Source: Ephemerocybe angulata (Eukaryota > Basidiomycota > Agaricomycetes > Agaricales > Psathyrellaceae). From it: DNA of 64,000 nucleotides. The position numbers and the translations under genes were made by a program. The notes beneath the pieces were generated by a model. That model was not told the DNA's origin, searched no databases, and saw only the letters and a program-made list of their open reading frames with translations. Shown here one piece after another: positions 11,072-23,267 of this stretch. Each line of letters starts with the position of its first letter. Within the stretch, counting starts at the first letter, position 1. The stretch lies in contig JAACJK010000177.1 of NCBI GenBank assembly GCA_013368325.1, positions 62,001-126,000 on the forward strand, given 5' to 3'.

Positions 11072-11813
11072 TCAATATGGGACATGTGAAGCAACGGAAC
11101 TCCAAACACGATTGAAACGAGGAGAGGATAATGAGGGATCCGCGAAGTAAACACTGCCGAGGTTTCGGTATGCTCGACATTCGGAGGAGAGTGGTGGGGC
11201 ACGAATGCGCGCCATGTCAAACGTTGGACAATGGCGTAGGAATTCTGCGAATCGAAGCTGCTGGTTAAAGTTGAGACCTGATGCCCCGCCTCCGTTGAAA
11301 TTCCCTGAGAACAATTGAGCTTGTTCGTTTCTAATACGTCTTTCATCGTCATGTAGGTTGGAAAGAACCTGAATGATACGCATACACTCAACCACCTTCC
11401 TCCCAAGCTTGACTTCCTCATGCTCAACGGCCAGTTGTACTTCTTGGTGCCGTACAGTGAGGATAACATCATCCCAGCGGCCTCCAGATGCAGTACCCTG
11501 GGCCTGCCATTAGTAATGACTCCAGGACTCTCAAGAGACGACTTACACTTCGCGGACTCTCGTCACGGTGGTGTCTGCAGCCACCCGCAAAAGAAACCAT
11601 GTCATCTTCTGGATTGTGTAAGGCTCCATAATGGCGCGCTCGGTAGGAGGTACGGGGCCGGATAACTTGGGAGTCCTGCAGGTCTGAAGGAGTTTCCAAG
11701 TCGTAATCCAGCTCTGTGCTGTCGCTATCGTAGTTGAAATGGGCCTAAAGATAATGAGGTCTATGTTAACTTTAGAGCGCTCATATGGCAGGACTTACTG
11801 TGAGTGAGGACAT
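11072..11813 (-). CDS. hypothetical three-exon protein, 214 aa
   Basis: Minus-strand exons 11799-11813 (five codons, MSSLT), 11547-11744 and 11072-11503 splice in phase through 54- and 43-bp introns to 214 residues. The product is hydrophilic; residues about 85-140 look helical and charged (DDVILTVRHQEVQLAVEHEE, RKVVECMRIIQVLSNLHDDE), consistent with a coiled-coil or helical bundle. There is no signal peptide, membrane segment or recognised domain. The very short first exon is the weakest part of the model; starting at an internal codon of exon 2 is the alternative. Confidence 0.55.
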
Positions 11814-12239
11814 TGTAGTCGACGAAGAGCTTGCAATAAGGGGGTGGAAGAAGGGATTCAGAGTCAGATTTTCAGTCGTTACGATGACTGCGGGGAACAA
11901 GGGGGATCAGCCATTCTCTCCCACGCTGGTGCATTGCCCGTCTCCGAACTCCGGAAGCCAACCACCCCTACCACCTCCTACCACCCACCACCATGCGCAC
12001 CCACCGCGTTCTCGCCTCAGTTGCGTAAACGCGTTGCTAGGACTCTCCCATTTTCCAGTCCATTTTTCAACTCAGCTTGATGTAGTGAAGATCTCGACAG
12101 ATCTTGACTCTCGAGCTGGTTCTCATTGGGCCAGTCCGCCATCCACCATTTCCACTTCCCATCAAGATATCATTGAAGGTGTGTACTTACAGATACTAGA
12201 CCATGCGTCTGCTACCTAGTATGGCAGCCACCGTCTCCG
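11814..12239. other. no gene called; pyrimidine-rich intergenic sequence
   Basis: Contains an open plus frame (11785-12219) that is proline/serine-rich and lacks splice or domain support. The CCACC/CCTACCACC runs at 11960-12010 are simple sequence. It may contain further decayed pieces of the protease fragment that follows. Confidence 0.35.
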
Positions 12240-12590
12240 AGCTCGCATCCAACAGCTGGAAGCCCTGGTTAGCTGGATCTGAAGCGGGATGTTGGGTCGA
12301 GCGCCGCTGGGCTCTATGAGCTCGTTGGTACGTTGTTTCTCTCCTCATCCCTTTTATCCCCGTTTCTCAATGGTATAACTGCAGCTATCATCACGCACAA
12401 GGGAGCCACGGCGGATGCTGGGGGTGTGGCGATTGCTGTGGCCGAGATCGAGGAGGAAGATGAGGATTGGCACAAGTTTGACGATGATAAGGTGTCGGTG
12501 TTCCCTGTTGAGAAGATCCCGACACTCGAAGGCGGTGGAGAGGACTATATTGCTTATGTGCTTTTGTATAAGAGCAAGAGCATTCGCTGA
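12240..12590 (+). pseudogene. fragment of a ubiquitin-specific protease (UBP6/USP14-like C-terminus)
   Basis: Two pieces separated by an intron-like gap (about 12328-12386) read LKRDVGSSAAGLYELV and IITHKGATADAGG, then DEDWHKFDDDKVSVFP and EGGGEDYIAYVLLYKSK. This is the conserved C-terminal block of proteasome-associated deubiquitinase UBP6/USP14. In working enzymes the stretch after ADAG contains the catalytic histidine (GHY); here it reads GGVAIAVA, so the histidine is gone. The N-terminal bulk, including the catalytic Cys box, is absent. This is a broken gene fragment. Confidence 0.75.
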
Positions 12591-12839
12591 GCAGATATCG
12601 ACGTCCAGGGAGTCGAATCCGCAATGCCTTTCCCAGTGGCAGCACCGCAAACACCATTCCGCACCCGCGTTCAACGACGGCGAGCACTTCACCGCATACA
12701 CTTCCAACGTTCACCAGGAAGATGCTGAGTTAGAGCCATGCGGCATCCTCCCATTCCCTATCGCGCAAGGTCGATCTAGCTGACTTACTCCTCCTACAAC
12801 GACGAGAGTACGTCTTTTTTCACTTTGATTCCCAAACAA

Positions 12840-13965
12840 CTGACTCTGACTTGCCTCGCATTATCCAGTCGAACCGCACCACCGCCGATGGGAAGACCCG
12901 TGACCGTGCCTTCAACACCTCCGTTCTCGACCCCATCTTCAGGATCTTCAATGCTGTCATGAACTTCAAGAAGGATGCCATTGCTCCTATCCTCGAGAAG
13001 CTCGACATCAAGCTCGCTCCCGAAGAGCGTGATCAGGAAGGCAAGGCCCTCCTCAAGACCATCATGCGTCACTTCCTCCCTGCCTCGCATTATCCAGTCG
13101 AACTGCACCACCGCCGATGGGAAGACCCGTGACCGTGCCTTCAACACCTTTGTTCTCGACCCCATCTTCAGGATCTTCAATGCTGTCATGAACTTCAAGA
13201 AGGATGCTATCGCTCCTATCCTCGAGAAGCTCGACATCAAGCTCGCTCCCGAAGAGCGTGATCAGGAAGGCGAGGCCCTCCTCAAGACCATCATGCGTCA
13301 CTTCCTCCCTGCTGGTGACTCCCTCCCATCAACATCCCCTCCCCCGCCACCGCTCAGCCCTACCGTGTTGAGACCCCCTACGAGAGTCCCATGGATGACG
13401 AGTTCGCCATCGGTATCCGTGACTGTGCCCCGGCCCCCAAGGGTCCCCCCGTCGTTCCCTACCGTGAGACCGTCAAGGCTGAGTCTTCCATCGTCACCCT
13501 CTCCAAGTCCCAGACAGCTCCCGGAACGATTTCAATCTCCATGCTCGTGTCTCTGCTGATGAGTACGGTTGGGATATCACCGACGCCAGGAAGATTTGGT
13601 GCTTCGGTCCCGACACCACTGGCCCTAACGTGTTGGTCGATATCATCAAGGGTGCCCAGTTCTTGAACGAAATCAAGTGTTCTTGCGTTGCCGCCTTCCA
13701 GAGTGTCTGCTGTGAAGAGACCATCCGTGGTATCCGTGTCAACATCCTCGATGTCACTGTAAGCACTTTAACCCCCTGCCTGCGGTTCTTCAGACTAACG
13801 TCCTTTTTCCTAGCTCCACACCGATGCCGTCCATCGTGGTGGAGGACAGATCATCTGTACTATGCGACACGCTACCTACGCGACTTGCTTGCTCGTAACC
13901 CCTGGTCTCCAGAAGCCTACCGCTCTGAACGGTATGTAGTTATGCGTGGAGGTCTCTGAGAGCCC
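12840..13965 (+). pseudogene. rearranged fragment of translation elongation factor 2
   Basis: Pieces of eEF2 occur in the correct order but different frames: [20 protein letters not shown] and [20 protein letters not shown] (twice), [66 protein letters not shown], then [14 protein letters not shown]. Large internal parts are deleted between pieces, and a 229-bp segment is tandemly duplicated, which shifts the frame. Intron-like sequences remain (for example GTAAGC...CCTAG at about 13759-13814), so this came from genomic DNA rather than mRNA. The G domain at the N-terminus is missing. It cannot encode a working factor. Confidence 0.85.
12852..13309 (+). repeat. 229-bp tandem duplication inside the EF2 fragment
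   Basis: 12852-13080 and 13081-13309 match almost base for base, with a handful of substitutions. Each unit begins in the last bases of an intron (TGCCTCGCATTATCCAG) and runs through the KLAPEERD region. 229 is not a multiple of three, so the two copies lie in different frames. Confidence 0.9.
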
Positions 13966-14353
13966 AACTGACTTGATGAATTCAGCCTCCTGTCCGCTTT
14001 CCACGCCTACGCCTTTCGTTCATGACATAGCTTATATCAATACCTTTGAGTCGACCTCAGCGTTCTCCCCAGCCCATAACTCTGACCATCGGATGGGGAC
14101 CGGCGCCTACAGTTTGGTGGACCCGGAAATCTCTTTGCGGTAACAGTATGGGTGCATGTTTATTTCTATTGAGTTGTTTCGCTCCATATCCTACCCGATA
14201 CAGATATTCATCGCATTTTGTCAAGTACTAAGTCAATTCTGGATTGAATTTTTTTCGGATATCCTGGCAAGCTCCCGCCGATCATGGAGGCCAAGGTTTT
14301 GGCCTAGGCTCTCATTCTCCAACTGCATCGCAACTGTCTCTTGTTCTCCTCCC

Positions 14354-14466
14354 AAGCACCGCTTCCTCAACGCCGATAGACCCCCATATCGGATCCAAGC
14401 ACCGCTTCCTCAACGCCGATAGACCCCCATATCGGATCCAAGCACTGCTTCCTCAATGCCGGATAG
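14354..14466 (+). repeat. 43-bp tandem repeat, 2.6 copies
   Basis: The unit starts AAGCACCGCTTCCTCAACGC at 14354, repeats at 14397 and again, diverged, at 14440. Each unit contains CCCATATCGGATCC. Confidence 0.85.
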
Positions 14467-14688
14467 AACGCCATGTCAGATTCGATATGCGCTATCGGAT
14501 AGAAGTAGAGACGTAGACAAGGTGTGTCGGCATTTTGTGACCTTCGTGATGAGATAGTGACTTGAATATCAGTAAAATTATAGCATGCCACATGTCTTCA
14601 CAATGGGATGTTCTCATGATATCCTTGAACTTCGTGCTTTGATTCACCCACAGAATGATGTTTCGTCGATTCACTAGCAAGATTCAGG

Positions 14689-14994
14689 TGTACCACGTTT
14701 CTCAATCATTCGAAGCTTGACATAGCACTACAAACTTGGAATGCCTTGACAGACCGGGTCATCAGCCTACGCGTGCTTTTGTTTTTTGCGACCCGATTTG
14801 ACCACAGGAGCAGGTGTTCACTGACAACTTGTCAATTCTAGATCCCTATGTACCACAGTTCTCGCATCATTCGAAGGCTGAAGCTGCTTCACAGACCAAA
14901 CTGCGGTGTCAACCATCCAGATGTACCATGGTTCTCAAATCATTCGAAGGCTGAAGCCGCTTCACAGAGCACATTGGGGTGTCGACCTCAGCTG
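14689..14994 (+). repeat. direct repeats of ~73 bp with a diverged outlier
   Basis: Copies start at 14848 and 14921 (ATGTACCA..GTTCTC, then CATTCGAAGGCTGAAGC and a GGTGTC end). A third, shorter copy starts at 14689 (GTGTACCACGTTTCTC, CATTCGAAGC). No coding potential. Confidence 0.75.
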
Positions 14995-15112
14995 CGTTAT
15001 TATTTCTTTCTAATTTATTTCCATAATTATACCAGTTAGCAAAGGCTATAAAGCTGGAATGCTCATTTCCCCCTTTCACCAGCCAAGCTCCAAGTCCTAT
15101 CTACCTCACAAC

Positions 15113-18100
15113 ATGTCTCAGAACCCCGATCCTAGCTCTCAAACTCTCCGCCATCGTCGATCCACGGCCCTTGAAGGGTACATTGATCCTGAGGGGAACC
15201 CTCTCCCTTCTCCCTTTGGACCTACACCTGGATTTCAACAAGACCTTGTCAGCACGGATGCCTATTCTGCGATGCCTGCTCCACCCCAGAAGGCTTATGA
15301 TTCCGTTACCTACGAGGACTGGCAGCCTTCATCGCACGTTTCACAACCCGCGCTACAGACTCAGAGCTCGCAGTTTGACACTGCCAGCGAGAACCTCCTT
15401 CATCAGCAACAGCAGTCCAGCTCCTCTTATGGTGAGTTTCGGAGACAACGTGAGCTGAAGGGTTATTTACGCTCGCCCTGATACCTTTAGAACAATTGGA
15501 ACACAACTCCCAGACCCATTACAGTCAAGCAGACGCGCATCAGCAACAGCAATCTCACGTACCGCCATTTGAAGGCTCGACGCAGCAAGACTCACTCCAT
15601 GTTCCCGCAGGAGATACACGTTACGTTGCGAATCCCCAAGGATGTGAGTATCAATTGTGTTATCGCACAGAACGGTACATATTTATGATAACTATGTTCC
15701 TTCCAGATATCACGGTTGACCAGGAGTTTCTTGCTGATAATTATCGCTCCTACAACCGTCCCCCTTCCCGCATACCCTCCCCCGAACCCCCGACCGTGAA
15801 TAAACCCCTCCCTCGAACCGCGTACCAAGTGACCCTGCAGTACCGGCGACCGGCGCCTGCCGCAGCGGATCTTGATTGTCTGGTGGCTGGCTTCGATCGT
15901 GAAGCCAATGATGATTTGAAGGTATGTTCACTTCAATGTTCTGCGTCCTTGTTACTTAATTAACAATGTTTTCTTAGGCATACGTTGAATCCTTCAAGAC
16001 TGTCACACGTTTCACCCAATTTAGCATCACCGTGCCCCCACGGTCGCTGGAAGGACCATCTTCCAATCCCACCCCAGCCGCCGGACCCTCTTCCCATCCA
16101 TCCCAGGGCCCACCTCCAGGAGCAAGTATTCCCAATCCCCAGGAGCCTGGCAACATTAACATCGACCAGCCCACATTCTCGACACCCGATCTCTCATTCT
16201 CCATCACGCAGGCATTGGGAAAGGTTGAGGTCTGGCGCATTACCAGCTCGTTTTCGGACTTCATAAGGAGTATCGAAAGCGTCCCTGTCACTACTCCCAT
16301 AATGATGGGTAAGAAAGAGGTGGCCGAGGATGAAGGCCTCCTCGAGGCTGTCGAGACGCTCACTGTCAGCATGGTCGCCAGCCAGATCCTCGCTGGTGTC
16401 TATCTCACCCCGCAGAACGTCAAGGCGTACGTTGAGGAGCTGATTGAGAAGTCACCGGAGATTGCGGTGATCGTCGCTGCACGCTATGGCATCTTCATCG
16501 AGAAGGGTACTTACATGTATCAGGCCGCTGAACAGGGTGGTTACAGGGCAGGTAAGATTGTTCGGCTGTGACGTCTCTGCTCAGGTACTTATATGGTTGT
16601 GTTCAGTCGTTCCGGAGGGCTGCGGGCAATTGTTTCGCGACTGTGTGAAGGTTTTGGTGGTCGACAATGTGAGTCTCATCATCGCTACATCACCACCCTC
16701 CTTGGTACTGATACTCTCCCATTAGACGGTCGACTTCCTCACCCACTTCCGACATTGTGCCAACATGTTCGTCGCGGATTTTGCAATCAAGGATCGACAC
16801 CTCGCACCCGACGTTGCCCACCATATTCACTCTGATGGTGCACTCCGTGTTAGTATTGCATTCCACGGCAAGTGTGGGAGCGACCTTCACAGGTATAATT
16901 TCAAATCGAAACTGGACTACAAGTCAAAGTTCAATTGGGCATGGCCAGAACTAGGGCTACCCGGGGTGCGTAGTCCTTTGGCCAGTCCGACCCATTGTTC
17001 TAACCTACAAATATCACACAGGAACCTGCGTTTAACTGTTTCCGCTGGGCGATTGATATTAAGCAGAAGGGCGAGAACTCGGTGTTTGGTGTTCAGCTTC
17101 TCCGAAGCGGGATCAACTGCACTACTTTAACCATGATGATGGGCCACATGGCCGGATATGCCCCAATTGCTCTTGTTCGATACCTCAATCGAGAGAACCC
17201 TTGGATCGCGGCGCAATTGGGGCCAGAGATCGACGGGTTCCGATACATCACTCCGATAGCGTACTCCTCTGCCATCGTATGATTTCTTATTTGTCCATTG
17301 GAATATATTGCTGACACGACGCTCACAGGTCTCTTCAGTCTTTGCCGCATACGAGCGCGAAGGCGCCGGGCTCGATCCAACCGAGATGCTCAGCTCCCCC
17401 GATATCGAGGATTTGTTTCAGAACAAGCTCTTATGCACCCTTTCCTTCATGAAGTTCAAGATTCAGAATGGAAAACCATCGGAGAAGCTCGACATGGAGT
17501 GGCTGAATGGGCTGTGCGCATTCCGAGGTGCCGAGGCATCCTACCCCTCTCGATGGGTGGAGGCCATGGGCGACTTCGCTGCGGTGTTTGGCCCAGAGGA
17601 TGTCGACCCTACCATGCCCCCTTCCCTCAGAAATGACACCGTCTCTCACATCGTTCAAAACTTCCCCAACTTGAACAACTCTGGGGGTTACTATAGGCGA
17701 TCCGTGCACCTTAAACGTCTGTCAATTCTCCTCACCATCAAATATTTGTTTGACTGACTTCTCTCAGATATGGAGACGAGAAAGCGGCACATGCAAGTCC
17801 CTTCCGACATGCTTCCGGCTATGGCAAGAACTGCTCGAGCGATAGAGCCATGGTTGGCCCCTGGTATGTTTGTTTTACACACCATGGTAACCAGCCTGAC
17901 GTGAGACCCTTCAGTTTCCTGGGGAAACTTCATCGCTCCTCCACCCCCTGGCTACACATTCGCTTTGTCGCACCCATTCCTCCCAGCATATTTTCAGCCC
18001 ACCACGAGGGCCACTATGAATGAGAGAGGCATCACTACTCATTGGCGCCAAAGGCACACGTCTCAGGCTGTTGCCTCGGGCTCTCAGGCTGTTGCCTCGG

Positions 18101-18258
18101 GCTCTCAGGCTGCTGCCTCAGGCTCTCAGGCTGCTGCCTCGGGCTCTCAGACTGTTGCCTCGGGCTCTCAGGCTCATCCCCTCAGTCGGGTCCAACAGGG
18201 CGCTCCCCGTGGTGCCCCTTCTCCTCCTGTTGGCAATGTTACAATGTCTGAAGATTGA
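15113..18258 (+). CDS. hypothetical ten-exon protein, 871 aa, intact
   Basis: Exons 15113-15431, 15491-15643, 15707-15921, 15978-16551, 16607-16668, 16726-16965, 17022-17276, 17329-17686, 17768-17863 and 17915-18258 splice in phase through GT..AG introns of roughly 50-80 bp to 871 residues. The first ~250 residues are Gln/Ser/Pro-rich and probably disordered. Residues about 300-780 are an ordered region I cannot assign to a family (segments such as CGQLFRDCVKVLVVD, FNCFRWAIDIKQKGENS, GMNxTTLT-like MMMGHMAGYAPIAL). The C-terminal tail has five copies of a seven-residue repeat, SQAVASG. No signal peptide. It lies 260 bp upstream of the Plavaka gene, same strand; whether it belongs to that element is unknown. 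Confidence 0.7.
18061..18174 (+). repeat. 21-bp in-frame repeat in the C-terminal tail
   Basis: Five full units of TCTCAGGCTGTTGCCTCGGG plus one base, and a partial sixth, encode SQ(A/T)(V/A)ASG repeats. The period is a multiple of three, so copy changes would keep the frame. Confidence 0.95.
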
Positions 18259-18517
18259 GAGCTCCGCCACTGATTAACATTTATCTCCTGGTTCAACGAC
18301 TTCTATACAATGTATTTCGCCGACCTCAAACAATATTTATGTATTTATTGCGAACTTGAATGCCGAGCATACAAAGCGCAGCAGCTGTAATTGATATTAG
18401 TCAAACCCAATGTGTGAACGTCAATGCCCATCAGTCTTTGCGACATTCCAACTCTTGAAGTGTGTCTTGTACCACAACTGCTCCAGAATTCCTCAGACTC
18501 GGCGGATATTTTCGAGA
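18259..18517. other. short intergenic region before the Plavaka gene
   Basis: AT-rich 260-bp spacer (TTTATGTATTTATTG at about 18335). I looked for terminal inverted repeats matching the region after 23267 and saw none that were convincing. Confidence 0.4.
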
Positions 18518-21500
18518 ATGGACGAGTGCGACAACATTCTAGACGAACCATGGTCGGAAGTCTGTGTCTGTAAAAAGCTGTTCATGCAGCCCAATAGCTA
18601 CGCTGTCCACATACGCTCTTGTGCAAAGTTCAGGGCACGCTACAAGAAGACATTAGATGAGGCTCGACAACGGCAGCGAAAACAGGAAGATCCCACAGAA
18701 CCTGGTTCCTCTGGCTCTACTAGGAAGAAGCGAAAGAGGCCTACATGGCTTGATGAAGACAACCTTGAGATAGACCAGCCGCTGCGTGAAGTAAGAGCTT
18801 GCCCCCTTCCATAATATCGAAGATGTTGACAGTTAAACAGAACCTTGACCGCCCTGTCCCGACTATTGTGGTTCCAGCCCCGCTACCACCTCCTCCGAGT
18901 CCACCACCACCTTCTCCACCTCCTCAACAAGAACTTCTAGGTCGTGGTCAGCGGGTGAAGACCCTCTCTTACAAAGTTCGCAAGTCCACCGATTTTGAGC
19001 CATCATCATCTCTTCCCCCATCGTTATTCAAAGAAGTCATTCCCGTCCGACAACCCGCTCCTGTGTCAGAAGTAGCAGAACCAGAACCGCTCATTCCGGA
19101 GGACCCGGTGCCTACTCCAGGAGTACCGGACATACTGGCCGGGGAATCTTTAACGCACCACCCAGCAAAGACTACCCCGAACTCGTTTGGTCTATATAAA
19201 AGCTATGCTATGTGCCAAACCGGAGATACACCCCATGATCCAGATGCTTCAATGACGCCGGAGGACCTCAGAGAGGAGCAGCCTCCCATCGACTCGGAGA
19301 ATCACACTCAGGCGACCAATAAAACAGTACCCGACCTATACCCCTTCCCCAACCTTAGTTCATTCCATCTCGGGGAGTGGTTTTGGTCCGACGACTCGGA
19401 GAAAAGCCAGGAGTCATTTCAGAAGTTGGTTTCTATCGTCGGTGATGGCAATTTCAAGCCAGAGGACGTTCGGAATACCAACTGGAGGACTGTTAATGCT
19501 ATACTTGCACAATCCCAGTACGATGATGGCCCCTCCAATGAATGGCAAGATGACGATGGTATTTCTTGGATAACAAGGCCCATCACCATCGCTGTACCTT
19601 TCAGCAAGAAATCAGCTCAGCCCGGTTCTCATTCCTACACTCTTCCCGAGTTCCACTATCGGTCCCTCACCGAGATCATTCGAGCAAAATTAGAATGTCC
19701 AGTTGCCCAAGAGCACTTCCACACGATGGGCTTCGACCTCCGGTGGTGTCCTGGAGAAGGCAAGGAGGATGTACGGACATATGGGGAGATGTATACCTCC
19801 AAAGCCTTTATTGATGCCTACGAGGAATTACAGGTAAGCGCTCATAACGGTTAATTGAAGTCCATCTCAACACATATTCTCTAGCGTTCTCCTCGCGAAG
19901 AGGGCTGTGACCTACCACGCTTTGTGATTGGTCTCATGTTCGCTTCTGATGCCACGCATTTGGCCGCCTTTGGCTCAGCGAAAGTATGGCCGCTATACCT
20001 CTTTTTCGCCAATGATTCGAAATACAAGCGCTCGAAGCCGTCCGAGAAGCTGTTCGAAACAATTGCGTACTTTGAGAAGGTGAGTTCGACTCTTATTAAT
20101 TTATGAACAAGGCTTTACATTCACGGCCGTCGGTTGTAGCTACCTGACGATTTCAAGGATTTCTTTATACAGCATACGGGACAAGCGCACTTGAACAAAG
20201 CTCATGAAGCGCTCATGACCCATTGTCACAGGGAGATCTTCCATGCGCAATGGAAGGCCATATTAGACGATGACTTCGTCAATGCCTACCGCCATGGCAT
20301 TGTTGTCAAATGCCATGACAATGTAAATCGTCGATTCTATCCAAGAATCCTCACGTACTCTGCCGATTACCCGGAGAAGTGAGTCCTAGTCTCTCAGACG
20401 ATCATCTCAACCTGAGCATCATAACTCACCTTCAAAACAGAATACTTATTGCGAGTATCAAGAACCTCGGTACCTATCTCTGCCCACGGTGCGAAGTAAC
20501 AAAAGCGAAAGTACCAGCAATGGGTCAGAAGCGAGACCTCAACAGTCGCATGCGACTAGCCCGAGTTGATGACAGTGCCAGACGGGAGCGAGTAGAGAAA
20601 GCAAGAGACTTCCTCTACAACAAGAAATTTCAGTACTCCATACTCTCCGGTGCTGTTGAATCACGCCTCAGTTATGGCTCGTTAGTAGCAACAGATGTGA
20701 GCATTTGTTTTCGCCTTACCTTACCATTCCCTTTTCTAATGGATTGCTTTAGAACGCCTTTTCAAAACGCTTATCTCCCTATGGGTTCAATTTGTTCCCA
20801 ATGCTTGTCGTTGACATATTGCATGAGGTTGAGATTGGGGTCTGGAAGGCGCTCTTTCTGCACTTGCTTCGCATACTAGAGGCATCAGAGAAAGGACTAG
20901 TAAATACATTGGACGAAAGGTGAGCTCGCAGATCTCCCAACCCTAATTTGTACTGATACAACGGCCAATGTTGTCATTTATACTAGGTACCGAAATATGC
21001 CCACATTTGGCAGGGACACAATACGCAAGTTTGTAAATAACGTCAGCGGGATGAAGCAGTTCGCGGCAAGAGACTTCGAAGACTTATTGCAGGTAGTAAT
21101 TTCCACTTGCATTTGAAAGTAGTATACCTTCCATGCTAATTTAAGATATACTCCTAGTGCGCTATACCGGTTTTCGATGGGTTGTTGCCCGCGCCCCACA
21201 ATAACCATGTCATGAGCCTCTTGTTCGTCTTTGCGCACTGGCATGGGCTAGCAAAGCTTCGGCTTCACACAGACCATACACTTGTCATGCTTGAGGAGAA
21301 CACAGTCAAACTTGGTGAAGAGATGCGAAGATTCGAAGCAGAAACATGCGCTGCAATCGCCACAAAGGAGCTCCAGAGGGAATACCAGGCCAGAAAGCGT
21401 CGCGAGGCATCAGCCGAGAAAAAGCGTTCATTAGCCGGATCAACTTCGACAGGAACAAAGAGGCGCAAACTCAACTCTGGGGAGGCGGAAGTTACAGCAA

Positions 21501-23267
21501 CAGAGAGTAATGGCAACTCAGAAGGTATAGTCGACATAGCACCTTTGAGATTGGTACCTCTTATAACCTATCACGACAGATGCTGGTTCTCAGGATGGAC
21601 TCCGTGAAAAGACATTGAACCTCAATACCTACAAGTATCATGCAATGGGAGACGTCGCCTCTTGCATACGCCAATTCGGGACAACAGACTCCTACTCGAC
21701 TCAAATGGTGGGTGCTCTATGTAATCAATATTTTCTGGATGCTCACACCATTTTTGTGGTCGTACAGCCAGAACGGTTCCATCGATACCCCAAGATCCAC
21801 TATAAGCGTACAAGCAAGAAAAAGGTCAACAGGCAGCTATCTCGTATCCAGGCGCGCCAGGCTCGTATCAGGAGGCTCCGAAAACAGATAGTGCCGGCTG
21901 ATGATGAGAAATTTGTCGATGAGGATAACTTTGCTAACCCATACTTCATCGGGAAGTCCCAGAGTCGCCCAGTCAATCTCCCAGTATTTGTACAGACAAA
22001 ACAGAATGATCCTGCAGTCAAGGTAAGTTATTTTCAATGCAATGTACTAGCTATTACGATTGATACTGTGGCAACAGGACTTCATCCCGAAGCTCCGTAC
22101 ACATCTACTCCCTCGCATTTACAGATCCATGCTAAAAGAAGAGAAAAACAGAATCATGACTGGAGAAGGAGGAAGCGGCGAACGACTACATCAATTGCAA
22201 TCCTTGGTCCATTCAAGCAACGAGGATGAGGAGAGCTCCACTACCAAATCTCTCGATGAAGATCGTATCTTTTTTCACTCGGATCGCATTTACGAGCATG
22301 CAATCTTCCACATAAACTTCACCAGCTACGACTTGCGCCGAGAAACTGATATCGTGAATCCGAAGACATCACGCAGATATGTCATGTGCCTGCGCGAGCC
22401 AGATGCTGACGATCCCTGTGCTTCACCTCATAGGTTTATGCATGGCCAAGTCTTGGGGGTCTTTCACGCCAATATAATCTACAGAGGTACAGGGGCTGTA
22501 GACTATCGGAAGCGTCGCATGGACTTCCTGTGGGTCAGGTGGTTTGAATTTGTACACCCCGCCTCTTCGACAAAATCCCTAGATCGTGTTCGGATACTCC
22601 CACTGAGCCAGAAGTCCGCAGTCGGCTTCCTCGACCCAGATGATGTTCTTAGAGCCTCCTACATTGCACCACGGTTTACTCTTGGGAAACGATACTCCCT
22701 GTCGAAGAAGCCCCGAAGCACGCGTATTGCCTCCAAGATCGCTAAGGACGAGGAGGACTGGAACGAGTACTTTGTAAATCGGTGAGCCCTATAGCAAGGC
22801 ATGTCATTTGTAATGGCTTTCTGACTGTATATAGATTTGTGGACAGGGATATGATCATGAGATATCACTGGGGGTACGGGGTCGGCCATAACTACAGCCA
22901 CTCTGATGCACCCAGAGCCTTGACGACCTTGCCGATGCCTGCGCCGGAACATACACCCTCAACCACTACCGCTGGTGCTTCCGAACCAGAACATTCCAAT
23001 GACCGGTCTGGAGGACAGTCCCCTGAGCCTCCCGCGCATGGCGAAGATGATGGTGAGGAGGACCAGGAGTCGGACCTTCACGCGCATGGCGAAGATGATG
23101 GTGAGGAGGATCAGGAGTCGGACCTTCACGAGCATACTTTGGAGAACTTAGAGGAGGAAGAGATAGAGGTAGCTGGTGATGAGGACACAGATGAATTTGA
23201 GGAGGACGATGGAGTAGATGATGATGTTCAGATTCCGGAGGATGACGACGAGTCGGATTCTGATTAA
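18518..23267 (+). CDS. Plavaka-type DNA transposase, intact, 1371 aa
   Basis: Twelve exons (18518-18790, 18841-19833, 19885-20079, 20140-20378, 20441-20696, 20753-20919, 20987-21092, 21158-21524, 21580-21707, 21768-22022, 22078-22781, 22835-23267) join without a stop. I recognise the agaricomycete Plavaka transposase family (CACTA/EnSpm-like). It starts with a Cys/His finger (C16, C18, H31, C35), then a proline-rich linker with KKRKR basic signal, then the family core: CDLPRFVIGLMFASDATHL, FKDFFIQHTG, THCHREIFHAQW, FYPRILTYSADYPEK, MLVVDILHEVEIGVWKAL, ARDFEDLLQCAIPVFDGLLP and FGTTDSYSTQ. Conserved acidic residues in ASDATHL and VVDILHEVE are candidates for the DDE catalytic triad (inference). 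The C-terminus is an acidic tail with a 16-residue duplication. Nothing in the reading frame prevents it being active. Confidence 0.88.
23041..23136 (+). repeat. 48-bp tandem duplication in the acidic tail of the transposase
   Basis: Two near-identical units beginning GCGAAGATGATGGTGAGGAG at 23041 and 23089 encode HGEDDGEEDQESDLHx twice. The frame is kept. Confidence 0.9.

Larger units (their letters stand above)
13966..15112. other. non-coding stretch with short repeats
   Basis: No supported gene. It contains the 43-bp repeats (14354-14466) and the 73-bp repeats (14689-14994) listed separately. The last ~100 bp before 15113 hold a TATAAAG sequence near 15048, a plausible core promoter for the ten-exon gene. 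Confidence 0.5.
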
